A DNA stretch of 64,000 nt from Apophysomyces variabilis (taxonomy: Eukaryota; Mucoromycota; Mucoromycetes; Mucorales; Mucoraceae), in contig MZZL01000408.1 in NCBI GenBank assembly GCA_002749535.1, forward strand, positions 2,496,631 through 2,560,630, in the 5' to 3' direction. The notes beneath the pieces were generated by a model. That model ran no database searches. It was not told the origin of the DNA and saw nothing but the letters and a program-made list of their open reading frames with translations. Each line of letters begins with the position of its first letter. The stretch's first letter is position 1. Shown in pieces: positions 34,248 through 47,600 of this stretch. A program made the translations under genes and the position numbers.

Positions 34248-34750
34248 GATTTGAAAAAAAATTATAAAGACAAGGAGTGAAAAGCGGGTTTGGGTAAAAG
34301 AATAAAAAGGAAAACGCACAGGGCGCAAAAAAAAATGGGCCCTTTTTCTTTTTGGTGATGTCTTTTTATTTTTCACATGCCGCCATCCGTCTCAAAAAGG
34401 GAAGATGAATGTGGGCCATGGCAACAAAAGAGAGGTCCGAGAACCAACTGGGAATGGAACTAAAAAAAGATGATTGCTTTTTTATTGTATGGAATGCAAA
34501 AGAGTTTGATATTTCATGCTTCGACGTCGGCGCACAAGTACTAAAAAAAAGGAAACATTCATTCTGAGGAAAATAAAAAAGAAAGCAACAAACAAACGGT
34601 TAATAATTACAAGATGAATTGAAATGATATGGGATCCAAGGCAACAGTGAAGATTAATAATAAGAGGTCAACATGATAAGGGAAGAAGAAGAAGAAGAAG
34701 AAACAGAGAGAGTGAGACAGAAATAGATATCCGTTTTCTCCCTTTTCCAT
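34248..34750. other. Intergenic region
   Basis: AT-rich sequence with poly-A and GAA runs (near 34684-34702). No exon is seen. It should contain the promoter of the cis-prenyltransferase gene and the 3' end of the transcription factor gene. Confidence 0.45.
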
Positions 34751-37024
34751 TTACAGGACACGACGATTGACTTGAGCCCAAGATGAAAAGTTATACCTAT
34801 ATAGCAAAACAAACAAAGAGAGAAAGCAATCGTTAATTACGAAACAATGCGCACATTTCCCTCATTTATCTTTTCTTTTTCTCCTTTGGTTTTTTTTTTA
34901 CCTCCAGTTCATATCGGGTTCGAAATCCATAGATTCCGTCGCTGTCGGTTCTTGTAATTGCATAGATAACATCGCTCCTTTCGTATGCTGTAAACCTGGA
35001 CGTGTATGAGGGTAAAGGGAACTTGTTGGTTGCTGTTGTTGTTGTCCTTGCTGTTTCATCAAGAGGCAATGACGGTGCATGTGGGGTGAGTTGGGAAGGG
35101 TATCATTAAACCCATTGTACACCATCTCGGGCGAATCAGCCGAAGAAGACGAAAAAAACTGGTCGAACACGCTAAACGCATCGTCCGTCTCCTCCATGCC
35201 ATTATTGACCAGGAACTCATTCAGACAGGCCGTCAAGTCGTCGGGCAGACCACGGTAGTTCACCCGGCTGGACTGAAGCACCCGAATGATACGTCTCAGC
35301 ATGGCTCGAGCACTCTGCCGTCCGTATTCGTCCTCTTTGGCCAAAGCATTTCGACAAAAGATCGTCGACGCTTGGTAAATACAGCTAAGAAACAGTTGAC
35401 ATACACACCAACCATACTTGGACGTCACGATCTCGGCAATCACAACGATCCGTTTCGCTGCATCGGTGCAAATGGCATGGGATCGGTTGTTGTTATTCGC
35501 TGGGCCCAGCGACAAAAAGGTCTTGTGCAGACTGATCCATTGGGTCTGGTACTGCAACATCAATAGCAACGCCGACTGTTCCTTGAGCGCCTGGGTATCC
35601 AAAGGCGACACGCGTTCACCTCGGGTGCTGACTTTGGGATCAATCCGATAGCATTCAGGAAGTCGATCAAACCATGTAGCCAAGGCGATTTCAATCTCCT
35701 GAGCCTTCTTGGCCCATTTCTCGGGAAGATCGCCTCGGTCGAGGACAACCGGTGGTTGCTGTGATTGGAATTCTCGGACAAACAGCAAGATACGCTTGCC
35801 GACTTTGGTCAATTCAAGGAGATGGGCATGGAAGGTTTCCTTTGCTATAATTTTGTCGTCATAATGTGCATCTCCTGCCTGCAGGATCGCTTCGTTGAGG
35901 CTGATGATTTCATAAAATTCAATGTCGCTCGCCTGATTATCTACTTGGGTTGGCTCTCCGGAATAAACAGAGGAAATGATGTCGTTGTAAAACAGAACCA
36001 TGTAGAGTTTGACGTATTTTTTGCGCAGAAGCAAGTCATCCTGTGGTAGATTTGCTTTCTTCAACATGTCCATTTCGAGCATCATGCGGTAGGCAAGATC
36101 AATGTATATCCGAGCCTGGGAATGTCGTTTGCAAAGAATGGAAAACATGGCAAGATTCAGTAAGGTCTCCAAGGTGGCACAGTCAGGCGAGTCGAAAAAG
36201 TCAGTAAGCGCTTCGCGTGCACGTTCATAATAGTAGTACGCAATATCTTCTGCATTAGGACATGCTTCTTTATCATGTCGAACGATATGTAGAAAGACCA
36301 TGGCCAGGCCAGAGTCTATACAGACTTGATTTCGTTCGGCGTCCCCTGAGCGATCCCAAAAGGTGGACCAGTCGGCCGAGAATTTGGGATGAAGACAATC
36401 CCAATACACTTGGCAGACATGTCTGAGCACAGTGGGTGATACTTCATGGGCGAGTCGGCTGAAATTTTTATCTGTCTGTTCGTACCTGTCCAGACAGGAT
36501 TGAGGTCGGCGCCAGAGGGCTGTGTTCCAGTATTCTGTCGAATGATGAATGTCGGACAATGAAAGGGAGTCAGAGGAAGCGGTTGAAGAGGAAGACGAGG
36601 AAAGGGGAGTATCGATTATTTCCGGTTGTTCAGCCAGATCTGGGTCGGTGAGTAAACGCATTTTCTGGACTGCCTCTACCAGTTGTTCGATGGAGGTGAT
36701 ATTTGTTTCCAAGCGCATGGAATTGCCTGGTTGGAAGGAAAGTGACCATTGCATGGATGAGAGGGGATGATCTTCTAAGGGAGATGGTTGTCGATGTTTT
36801 CTACGTTTTTCAAATTGATGAGATGCTCTATCGAGTTCGCGTGTCATTCGAGCCAAGACTGGTGTTGTTTTCTCAATCCAAGATTCAATCTCATAAAATG
36901 TGATCTGTAATGATTCCAACTCATCCTGCTTGGATTTCTTTTCCCGTGCTGCTGCTCTAGCTGCACTTTGTTGCTTTCGTTTTGTATTTCGAGTATTGGA
37001 AGCGGCGTGTCCAGATAAAGACAT
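34751..37024 (-). CDS. bZIP-like transcription factor with fungal middle homology domain
   Basis: One long exon of about 708 codons from MSLSGHAASN at 37024; a Met five codons upstream (37039) is an alternative. The N-terminus has a basic region resembling bZIP factors (NTKRKQQSAARAAAREKKSK) followed by a heptad-like helix (LESLQITFYEIESWIEKTTP). There is no Zn2Cys6 cluster. The centre matches the fungal-specific transcription factor domain (VCQVYWDCLHPKFSADWSTF; FLHIVRHDKEACPNAEDIAY; SQARIYIDLAYRMMLEMD). The C-terminus is Gln-rich. The frame would stop at 34898, but a donor there (gtaaaa) and an acceptor (tatatag) lead to a small last exon encoding YNFSSWAQVNRRVL, ending at 34751. Regulatory targets are unknown. 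DNA binding is inferred. Confidence 0.82.
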
Positions 37025-39463
37025 ATCCAAAAGGAACATAATACAATAAAAATAAGAAAGAAAAGAGAAAGAGAGAGAAGAAGAACAAGTAGTAGTAGTA
37101 GTAGTAGAAAGCGGGAGGGGAAGAGGGGGAAAAAGGGAAAAAGGTGAGAGTGGGAAGGGAAGTGATAGGCTTTACAAAGGAAAGCGGCAAAAGGAAGAAG
37201 AAGAGTAAGAAGAAGAAAAAGGGAAAAAGACGGAGGGACTCCTTTTTTTTTTCCATCCACAATTGCCTTTTGTGCTTGTTGTTGCCCTTTATGGATGCAC
37301 CGGATGATCGTTTAACCATGTACCGAAGTGCCTAACAAGGGTAGGTTTTGCCACACCCATCACTGACCTTCTCAGATAAGTGTGGAAAGGAAGCAATTCC
37401 AATTTGAACAAAAGTTAAAACAATATCACCCATTGATTGTCTTTGACTTTGAACTGCTTTTCCATACTTGTTCACATTCATGGGCATAACGGAGTTCTTT
37501 TCGCGCGTGGGCTCAGTTCCGTATCCGTGCGCATCATATGTATAAACTAGCAAGCTTATCCCCTGCGCTTTCGCCCCCTTGAATGCACGTAGAAACAAAA
37601 GCTTGTTTATTTGTCATTTGCTTAAACTTTGTTTGTCACATGGTTTCTTCCGTTATGGATATCCATCTTCTCGTTACTTCGATTTACAGGCCCATGACAA
37701 CTCACATAAGCACAAACAAAAAAATGAATGTCCGGCTGCATTGATCTTGATGTACCGATCCGGAGCGGGAAATCAAGATACTCCAAGAAAAGCTATTTTC
37801 ATACAGATACTCCAGCCTAGGCAGTAAACAAACGGGCGTGTGTGAGCCATACCGATCCCTTGTGCTTCTATTTCCAATATATATATATATAGAATCCGAT
37901 CTCTCCAAGCGTATGCAAGGCGCCCTGAATATGTTCAACTGGTAATTATGAACAAAAACGATATCATCCTGTCAATACAATATTTGTCAACAAGATGCTC
38001 GTTGCAAAAATTAGCTATTCCAGTCTAGATTTTCGGAAAGATGATTACGAAAACGGCATCTAACCTTGTACGACGAAATCTTTCTGAAAAGGCTATACTA
38101 CTATATCTGCGAGAGAAGCGACATTTTAACTTGTAAAACAAAAAAAAAGGAAAGATATGCCACTTTGAGAGAAGGGAGTATGGATGAATATAATAATAAA
38201 GAACACTGTCTTTTGGAACCACTTGAATGTATCCTGCATATTGATTGTATTTTGACGTCTTGAGCTGTGTTACCATAATTCCAATTTATAAAGTTGGATA
38301 TAAATTATCACTCCTAAGATGGGGTAGCCAAAAAAAAACCAGAAAGGCGCATCATGATTCCATTTGCTTTTTGTATCTCTTTCTTTTTCATTCCTACTAC
38401 TTGAACTCGTTATGAATGTAAAAAAGATTGCTTTTCGAAAAGTCTTCGGCGGATGCACCGAAACCCAAAGCTCAAATAGCAAAAGAAAATAAAAAGAGAG
38501 GGAATCTATTTTGGTGTACAAGAACATCTCCCTTATTGCCACATGGTGAGTCGTCTGCCAAACGAAAGGTTGCCATTCAAGGCAACAGAATGCTGAGCCA
38601 CTGTGTCAGCTGAGGGAAGACGAACCAGTAAACGCGCAATAGTTGGGGAACCTGCCGCCTTTCCCGTAGTGCGAAGCTTTTTGATCGAAACTTTGTACAA
38701 CAAATCATGGACTCCATAGGATAAGGTTCTTCTCTTTTTTGTTTCCATGACTCCCTTGCCAGGTTACTTTTCCAAGATACAAAACATCATACAGTATCTC
38801 CCAAAAATAATATCGCAAACTACGAAAATCGAAGTCGCAGTCCAGTGCATTTACATGTCGCAATGAATGAAATTTATATATGCATCTTGCATTCACTTGG
38901 CGGGGAGATGGGTATGGCGTCGTCAGTTTTATGACAGGTATGTAAACATTGGTCAATTCCAACTCTTATAACACGGCAATTAATGTAAATTTGTTAGCGT
39001 CAAGCCCAGTTTCCAAAATGCGCCAAGTGAATTTGCTAGATGCGACTTTAATTTTTGGGAAATAAAGTACCTGCACTATTAAATAGAGATGGATGGAAAA
39101 CATTTTATATATAATATATGCGGTTTTGGGGAAAATGGTATTATAAGAGGGAATAATATACTTTTTGATGTTTTCGCTTTTGTTTGTTTTCATTCAACCT
39201 ATCAAGGTGGACAAGGTATAATAAAAAAAGAAAGAAAAAAAAAAGGAAACAAATGGCAACGTACAAATAAGGTAAAAATAGGGCAGGTGTTTTCTTTTCT
39301 CTTTTTGCTTTGCAAGGGGGGAAAGGGGTGAAAGGAAGGAAGAAGAGGAAAAGAGGAGGAGGGTTTGATTGGGAACTTGAAGGATGAATGAAGGATCTGT
39401 GGGTATGAGCGTTGCATGTAAAGTATATATATGGGGAGGGGAATAGGGTAAATTTTTTTCTTT
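37025..39463. other. Long intergenic region, promoter of the transcription factor
   Basis: About 2.4 kb without a recognisable gene. The part near 37040-37240 is strongly purine-rich with a GTA repeat (about 37087-37108) and is probably the leader of the transcription factor mRNA. Open frames elsewhere are short and lack family resemblance. Long upstream regions are common for regulatory genes. Confidence 0.45.
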
Positions 39464-40801
39464 CTAAATGTGGAAACCCCAGATTTCGAGTTCCATGCAA
39501 GCAAACTCAGGTTGTGGGGACAATGCCTCATTATCAAATGTGGGACATCTCTCAGTATGGCCATGCTCAAGATCCGAATTAAGCCATAAGCCAAATTTAC
39601 CGTCCCTAAGTAGATAAAGTCAATTCTCATCTTCCTCCAATCCCTCCCCTTTTCCTTTCTTCTCCTTTATTTTTCACTTACCCTCCACCAATAGCAATAA
39701 AATCCGAAGCCGAAAGGATCATGTACTCATTTTTCCCAGTCCATGGAAATACCTTGATCGTTGGCCCTGGTTTGCTTGACGGAGATGGATGAGCCATCTT
39801 CCATAAGAAGCTAGAATGACAAGTTATTAAGCATTCAATGATGATTCATCATAATAATAAAATTAGTGAAAGGCTTACCATTCACCCGTGCCGTAATAAG
39901 ATGTTCCAGATTTCAATGTCTCATTTAAGAATGCGCCAAATACCTGTACCCATGATAGGAAGAAAAAGTCAGTCAATCTGTAAATGTATATATATATATA
40001 TTTTGGGTAGGGTCATGTTTTCTTTACTTACATGATCATCAGCATCCCGAATGGCCAGCATACAAGGACCCTTATTACTCCGAACCAATCTGTAGAGTGT
40101 GGTTAGGCTGATCCCGTGCTGATCTAAACTGTATAAGAGTTGCCACTGCGATGCAAGCCGATAGCGACGTGGTAAATAGGGTCGAAACTAAGAAAAAAAA
40201 AAGAAAAGATAGACGATGCTCCTTTTTTTAGAACGAACCATGTCGAATGGCATGTTATTGTTATTTGTTGTTTTTATGCTAACCTGTTCCGCGATTTTAT
40301 CAGTCAACACTTGTACGGTGTCTGGTCGTCTGTCAACAAGAACAGGAGGTGGCATATCAAGACAAAACGTGAGTCGTGGTTGAGGTCTGGTGGGAATCTG
40401 GCTAGCCGACACGAGGGCACCAATGGCAGGTGAGCACGCAGATGAGACAGTAGTACTAGTGCTGTCGGTTTGACTGGTTCCGGTACTGGTACTATCAATA
40501 CTGCTACTGTCTGAATCAACTTCGCTTTCTTTGTGTCGATGAGGTTGATGAATGACCGAACTCTTGGTGATCGAGGTCGTGGATCGTGACTTGTGCCGTA
40601 GCGTCGGTCGTCTAGGTCGACCTTTATTTTTTTTGTTGAGTTTCAAAAAGTTAACTTTTCTTTTAAAAAAGAAAAAGGGGAAGGGAAATGATGACAATGG
40701 TTACCTAGAAGTTTGTTGACGAAACGTGTGAATGGTGATTCTCTGGGAGAGGCATTGTCTTCAGTAAGAGACCGATAAAGTGGTATATTGTATTGTTTCA
40801 T
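39464..40801 (-). CDS. OXR1: TLDc-domain oxidation resistance protein (OXR1)
   Basis: Spliced gene starting MKQYNIPLYRSLTEDNASPR at 40801. A disordered Ser/Thr-rich N-terminal half follows, then the TLDc domain split over several exons: FRPYLPRRYRLASQWQLLYS, LDQHGISLTTLYRLV, GPCMLAIRDADDHVFGAFLN, SGTSYYGTGECFLWKM, VFPWTGKNEYMILSASDFIA, and GGGDGKFGLWLNSDLEHGHT, ending EFACMELEIWGFHI. These are the hallmarks of OXR1/TLDc proteins, which protect against oxidative damage and regulate V-ATPase assembly (yeast Oxr1 promotes V-ATPase disassembly). Introns at GTGE/CFLW and GGG/DGKF join in phase. Without an expression profile its role here is inferred from the family. Confidence 0.92.
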
Positions 40802-43482
40802 ATATAGGTAATTTTATTCTGCTGAAATTAAAGAGGGAAAAGGGAAACGGGAATTTGACATACATATTTATACTTTTTCAATCCTCAATCTCTCTCTCTT
40901 TCTCTCTGTCTCTCTCCTCCCCCCTTTCATGCAGTTGTCTCCTTTTTTTTTGTACACTTGCTTTCTCAAATTTCCATAGACCAAACTTATTTCGGTAATG
41001 CCCATTGTTTGTTGTCAGCTTTTTACGCTCCTTTTGTAGAATCCCACATTTAATACCATGCATCACTTGTGATCATTACATTGAATTGACTTGAAAAATC
41101 CGGAACATTTGTAAAAAGCTACAACTAAAAAAAAAAAAAGAAGAACGCAATCAGTCCATAAAATGCATTGAACTTATGTTGTGATGAGCAATATGATCTA
41201 AACGGTCTGGCCAGAACTTTTTTTTTTTATTCAGAGTTACACACGGGCGTGGGTTGCTTTTTGATGAAATGCAAAAATGAAAAGGAATAAATGTCGTGTG
41301 GGAAATTTGACTATTTTTGAGCTAATAATTGCTAGTTCTGCTAAAAACGATTCTTATTTATTGAGCTACTTTATATTTAAGTCACACGCTTTGCTCTAAG
41401 CATCGGCTAGAGAAAGAAAAGAAACAACAATTATGCTTCACGATAATGTGTACATCGGCTAAGTTTACCGACAAACCACGCTATACAATGGTCGGACAAA
41501 AAAACCTGACACTTTTCAGTATAATGGCCAGGATTGGTCATCCTATTGCCTGTCAAAAATCTCATCCTAGGGTGACCCCATGTCGTGGCAGTCCAAGTTA
41601 CGATGACAAACGTATATAACAGATATATTATTCATGTTTTGTTTATCGATAGATCGAACCAATGTGATCTCTTTTTCTTTTTTCTTATGTTGTGTTTGTG
41701 TTCTGCAGCAAAAAGAAAGTGGATGCATTCTGCTCATCTTGTACGTCTTCCTGAAATAGTTAACCTTCCCTCGATGTTTGTGTATCCACGGATACATATA
41801 TGGCGTAGTAGGCTTTTCGCGGTTACCAGGCTCGCAAATGGATCAGAACCTTATGAAAGTCCGGCTGGAAAGAAATAGAAAAGTATTACCTATCAACGTC
41901 TTGTGATGGACGGCAGCCTATTTCTTTTTCGTTAAATACGTGCCGACATTCAATCCTTTTAGTTTTGTGTTCCATAGTATTTTTAAAGACATGAGCATGC
42001 GGTATTCATATAATGCCCTGAGTAACCGAGAAGAAAACCTAATCTAAAAGCATTCCTGAAGATTTGAAACAGGCTAGGGACAAAAAGTTGTTTAAGAATA
42101 CAGTTTGGATAACGTTACAGGGTGCTTCGCAAACGTTATGATTGCCTCACAAATGGGTAACCTGAGAATGGCAAAGAAAATCACTGGCTACCGTGCTGGG
42201 GAAAGGTGGCAAATGGCAGTACTGCGCAACGAATCCAGACAAGTTATCAATATCATTCTTTTTTTTGGTCCTGAAATGAAAGGAGGGGCCGAAATTATCC
42301 AGTTCCGAGTATACCCAAAGCCCCTGTGTCGTACGATAATCAAAAAGACAAGATGACAAACCGCCAATGGCATCAAAAAACCTGACAGCCTTTTTCTTTT
42401 CGGTAGAAGCTATCAAAGAGTGCTCCTTATTCCGGTCAATCTGTTGTATCCAAGTTTGAATTACGTCTGAATTGCAATGGAAATCAGTCATCCTAAGCTC
42501 TCACGGAACATGTAGAAACTGCAAGATCCTATGGGCTGACAAAAAAAAAGACAAGTGTGATCATTGATGTCTATCTTAGCATCATGTTCAAAACAGCAAC
42601 AGTGAATATGGGGGATGGGGAGAGGTGAGATACAAGGATGATGGGGGCACCCTCAAAGGTACATACATTTCTTCTGTAATCCATTCGTAACGATGCATTC
42701 ATTATCACGAGATTATCTTTTCATCTGATCCATGACAATCCATTTCACTCACACTTCTCAAGCCATTGTTCCAAGACATGGTCGTTTTAATTTATGACAA
42801 TGGATTCAATGCTTATCGTTTTTTACAGTACGAACGGGAATAATAGGAAGACAAAGGGGCGATATGTGTATAAAATAATTATTTGTTTTTCGGGGGTGGG
42901 TTTTGGAGGAGAAAAAAAAAAGAGAAAGAGAGAGATAGGATTTGGCGGATAATCGGGTCATGGACGTTTCTGTTACTTTTTTCCACCAAACCATGTATGC
43001 GAGCTCCGTCACAAATATGCATACGAGGATGGTCATGTTTATTCTACTGTTACTCGTCGGAAGCCGAGATATGCAACTATGCATCCGAGTAAAAGAAAAA
43101 GATTTCTATCGGTCCTTGCAACGGCGATCACACCAATTCCGTTTTCTTGTCATTCTTTCGATTCCATTCCACTCATTGCGTCATTGCATTCGAATATTCT
43201 TCGTCAACCTCCTGCGTTTTTGGAAAAGAGTCTTGAGTCTAAATAATATGTAGACGAGGAATAAGAAAATGCCGTATAAGTAGAGCGTGGCAAGTTCCAT
43301 GCAAATATAGGAAAATTGAAAGAAAACGATGGGGGATCGGAAGTTTCGAGGCTTTTGATTGGATTATGTAAGGACACCACAAACCAGGCACGCACCCTTC
43401 AAAGAAATTATCTCTCCACTCCGATCAAGCCGCTTGTCTGCATAATAGTTTGTATGATGTACGACATTGCTATGGACGCACT

Positions 43483-43513
43483 CTGTCTCTCTCTCTCTCT
43501 CTCTCTTTCTCTC
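43483..43513 (+). repeat. CT microsatellite
   Basis: Dinucleotide CT run with one interruption, in non-coding sequence. Confidence 0.85.
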
Positions 43514-44294
43514 AGAGCCATTAGTCTGAACTTTCCACACTGGTGATGGTCTATGCTGGCAAAAATGAAAGCCGTTTCTGAATGTCGCCAGTATCACGCA
43601 ATAGCTTGTCAAATAACGGATATAAACTATTGCATACTAGTTGCCTTTTGGTTTTGGCTCCTTTTCAAGAAGTTCCTTGCCACGTTTAAACCTTCCGCCC
43701 ACTGTCACCCATGTTAGATTCACGAACCTTACAAAGCACTCTTATCCACAATTAACTTACTACACGTAGATCGCCTTAGGTACTGTCTTTTTTAGCTTGT
43801 TGCTCTTCTAGCTACCGGCAGCTACGCTGTTCAAAAGGTTACATTTACTTGAGTTTAACGCATTTGCCGAGGCTAATAACTAACCATATGCCCTCTAGTT
43901 GAGCACCGTCAGAGATTCCGTAGTGGTAATGAACATTGATAACATCTCCTTTGAAGGTCTTGGCCCTATCAAGATTGCCAGCTCTTCATCTTATTGTCTG
44001 GCTTATTTATATTTTTTGTGATGAAATTGATCAATCTTATTCATGGACGACTTCCTTGTGACAACGGGCATATACGCATTAGAATGTCCACATCGATTTA
44101 TCACATCCTTCTATGGAAACTGACGTCAATAACTATTTAGCAGCATTCATCCATCAGAACAGACATACATACTTGTTTTTCATTTTTGTATTTCAACTGT
44201 AAGGTATCATAGTCAAAGACTTGCATGTTCTGTATAAATACTCATAGTCTGATTAGAAAGAGCGCAGACAAGGCTGCATTCCGGGGAAAAAAGT

Positions 44295-44315
44295 AGTTGT
44301 GGATATCCCACAACT
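44295..44315. repeat. Short inverted repeat
   Basis: Arms agttgtgg and ccacaact are separated by five bases (atatc). It could form a small hairpin or be a protein-binding palindrome; it lies in non-coding sequence and its role is unknown. Confidence 0.6.
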
Positions 44316-44667
44316 GATTTCTATATTAAGAAAAATAACAGGTTATGCTTCTTTGTAGCACCATGGGTCTGAACAAATTCTATGTGTACTTATGCCAAGC
44401 TTAGATTGTCAAACGCACCAAGAGATGGTGCATGATTCCTCGACAATCCACTGCTAGTGTGTTTCCGTGTTCAATTGGTACCTACCCACTGGTCATGATG
44501 TCTTTGTGGGTTTGTTTCCTAAGTATCTATTGTGAAAACCGTTGAAACTTAAAAGGATATTAAATAATGCTTAAATATTGTAACTTGAAAACAATAACGA
44601 TTGAAACTAACGGAAGGTATATGCATAAAATATGAGTTTCTTTTATGTATCTATGCACTTGATGTGC

Positions 44668-47600
44668 TTAATTTTTCAAATACACGGTGATATTTTCTTT
44701 AGCCTCGGTAGATGTACAGTCGGCAGGTGCTTCGCTGACAAGAGTGACCTCTTTGATAGCCTTGGTGAGAGTAAGGATAGACTTCTTCTCAGCTTCTAAA
44801 AGGGTGTTGATCGCAGCATCAGAGGTCTTAATATATGCAACGCCTTCCTTCTTAACATTCTTCTGCACAGCGACACTTCGAATTGCCTTGACGACATCGA
44901 AGACTGTATCAAAGTTCTTCTCACTTTCTGCATCAGCATAAGCCTTGTTTTCGACGGGATATTTAGCCTTCACGATGGTAACAGTCTTATCTCCAGGACG
45001 ACGGCCCAAACGTTGGAAAAGTTCTTCGGTAACGAAAGGAGAGAAAGGATGCATGAGCTTAAGTCCTGCCTCAAGACAAGTGTACAAGGTATTCTGAGCA
45101 GCACGTTTGCGCTTAGCATCTGCTTCATCCTTCGAATCGCAGATAGGCTTGATGATTTCGATATAGACATCGCAAAGTTCATACAGCCAGAACTGGTAGA
45201 CAGCATTCGTTGCAACCATGAAATTACGCTCGCTCAAGGCCTTGTTTGTCTCGATCGCAGCTGTGTTGAGCTTATGAAGAATCCATTTATCTGCCAAGGA
45301 CTCGTCCCCAGTGAGGTTAGCGTCAGCATTAGGCTGGAAATCATCGCCAAGTTTCATCAGAGCGAAACGAGTGGCATTCCAGAGTTTGTTACAGAATTTA
45401 CGGTACCCCTCAACACGTCCGATATCAAGATTGATATCGCGGCCACCAGTTGTGTATGCACACAATGCGAATCGAAGAGCGTCAGTACCACACTCAGGAA
45501 TACCCTTAGGGAAATCAGCCTTCTGACCAGCCTTTGCCTTCTCAATTTCTCGGGCATCCAAGTTACCCTCCAAAAGTCTACCGTGCAATCCTTCGAGAGT
45601 GATACCCTCAATGACATCGACAGGATCGATAACGTTACCAAGAGTCTTGGACATCTTGCGACCGTGAGCATCACGAATCATGGCATGACAGAACACCTCA
45701 TTGAATGGAACCTGTCCGGTCAACTTAATACCAAGCATGACCATACGAGCGACCCAGAAGAACAAAATATCCCAGCCAGTTTCCAACAAAGAAGCGGGGT
45801 AGAAATTCTTCATATCCTCAGTCTATAACAAACAAAGATCATTAACTTCAGCTTCACTTGTAGCTCACCATGCGATCGCTTACGTTATCGGGCCAACCCA
45901 TCAATGAGAAGGGCCACAGACCAGACGAGAACCAGGTATCCAAGACATCGGGATCTTGTTCCAAAGTGAACTTCTTTCCAGGGAATTTGGCTTCGGCTTC
46001 AGCACGTGCAGCCTCTTCGTCTTGACCGCTGACCCAATACTCATTGTCATTGTGATCGTTGATCTGGCCTTCAATTTGGACAAAGTAGGCAGGAACACGA
46101 TGTCCCCACCACAACTGACGGGAAATACACCAGTCCTGGATGTTGTCCAACCAACGGAACCAATCGCCTTCGGACACCTTGGGTGCAATCTTGAGTTTAC
46201 CCTCAGTGACAGCCTTCATGGCTTCATCAGCCATAGATCGACAGTTCACCCACCATTGAGGCTTCATCAATGGTTCAATGATATCTCCAGACTTGGCGCA
46301 AACAGGTACTGTCATTGCGTTGTCCTTCACACCAACGAACAAGCCCTTATCCGTAAGGTCCTTGATGATTTGATTGCGCACATGGAAGCGCTTCATGCCC
46401 TTGTAAGGTCCAGCATTGTCGTTGAATGTACCATCATCGTTCATGATATTGATGAATTCCAGATTGTGACGCTTGCCGACTTCATAATCATTGAAATCGT
46501 GTGCAGGGGTGATCTTTACAGCACCAGTACCGAAAGTCATATCGACAGCGATATCATCCGTAACAATAGGAATCTTACGGTCAAGGAATGGATGAATAGC
46601 GAATTTGCCGTGAAGATGCTTATGACGTTCGTCGTCAGGATGAACAGCAATGGCTGTATCACCCAACATGGTCTCGATACGGGTAGTGGCAACAACAATA
46701 CGTTCACCGGTGCCTTCCACTTCATAAGCGAACTCGTTAAGAACACCGAATTCAAACTTCTCTTCAGGGTCGTAACCAGGAACAGACATCAAAGTGCGAC
46801 CGGGGATTTCTTTGTTCTCAACTTCCAAATTAGACAAGGCTGTGTTCAGACGAACACACCAGTTGACAAGTCTGTTGGCACGGTAAATAATGCCTTCGCG
46901 ATGAAGACGGACAAATGTTTCCCGGACAGCTTTCGAAAGTTTCTATCCATGGATTATAAGTTTACACTTTCCCAGAAAACGTCCAATCTCCAAAACTTAC
47001 AGGATCCATAGTGAAAGCGGCTCTGTTCCAATCGTACGAAGCACCCAAGCGATAGAACTGCTCATAGATTCGGTCACCATACTTCTGCTTCCACTGCCAG
47101 ACTTTTTCGATGAATTTCTCACGTCCAAGATCGTGGCGAGTCAGCTTTTCTTCAGACCATAACTTCTTTTCCACAACCGACTGACAAGAAATACCGGCGT
47201 GATCTGTACCGGGGTTGAACAAAACAGTCTTACCCAACATACGATTCCTGCATAATTTAAAGGTAAGAGTCTAGGCTAATTAGGAAAGAAAATCATGCAT
47301 TACCATCGGACTAGAGTATCTTGGATAGCGACTGTCAGAGCGTGACCAATGTGAAGCGAGCCAGTTACGTTCGGAGGAGGAGCAGGGACAATGAAAAGGC
47401 CCTCCGGCTTTGCCTTGCCATCCTCAGTCATCTCAGGCTCGAAGAAACCTTCCTTAACCCACCAGTGATACCAAGCTGATTCAACAGCCTGAGGATCATA
47501 TGCGCTTGCGATGGGATCAGACATATCTAATTCCGTTTAGAAACACGAATGGGTGCATTGTTCGTTCTATCTCACCTTTCTTTTCGCCCTTTGGTGTCTT

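Larger units (their letters stand above)
40802..44667. other. Gene-poor region, 3.9 kb
   Basis: No convincing exons on either strand. Features are pyrimidine repeats near 40889-40925 and a CT run at about 43483-43513, short frames without family resemblance, and an 8-base inverted repeat at 44295-44315. The left part should hold the OXR1 promoter, and the right end the VAS1 3' region. Confidence 0.4.

Noticed and set aside
37332..37598. Minus-strand frame of 88 codons upstream of the transcription factor
   Set aside because: No recognisable family, promoter-like surroundings and no supporting splice sites.
45013..45828. Plus-strand open frame (271 codons) opposite VAS1
   Set aside because: Same reason: it mirrors the C-terminal half of the synthetase and shows no independent features.
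45956..47011. Long plus-strand open frame (351 codons) opposite VAS1
   Set aside because: It is exactly antisense to conserved valyl-tRNA synthetase sequence. Strong codon bias in a highly expressed gene often leaves the opposite strand open; the translation has no recognisable domain.
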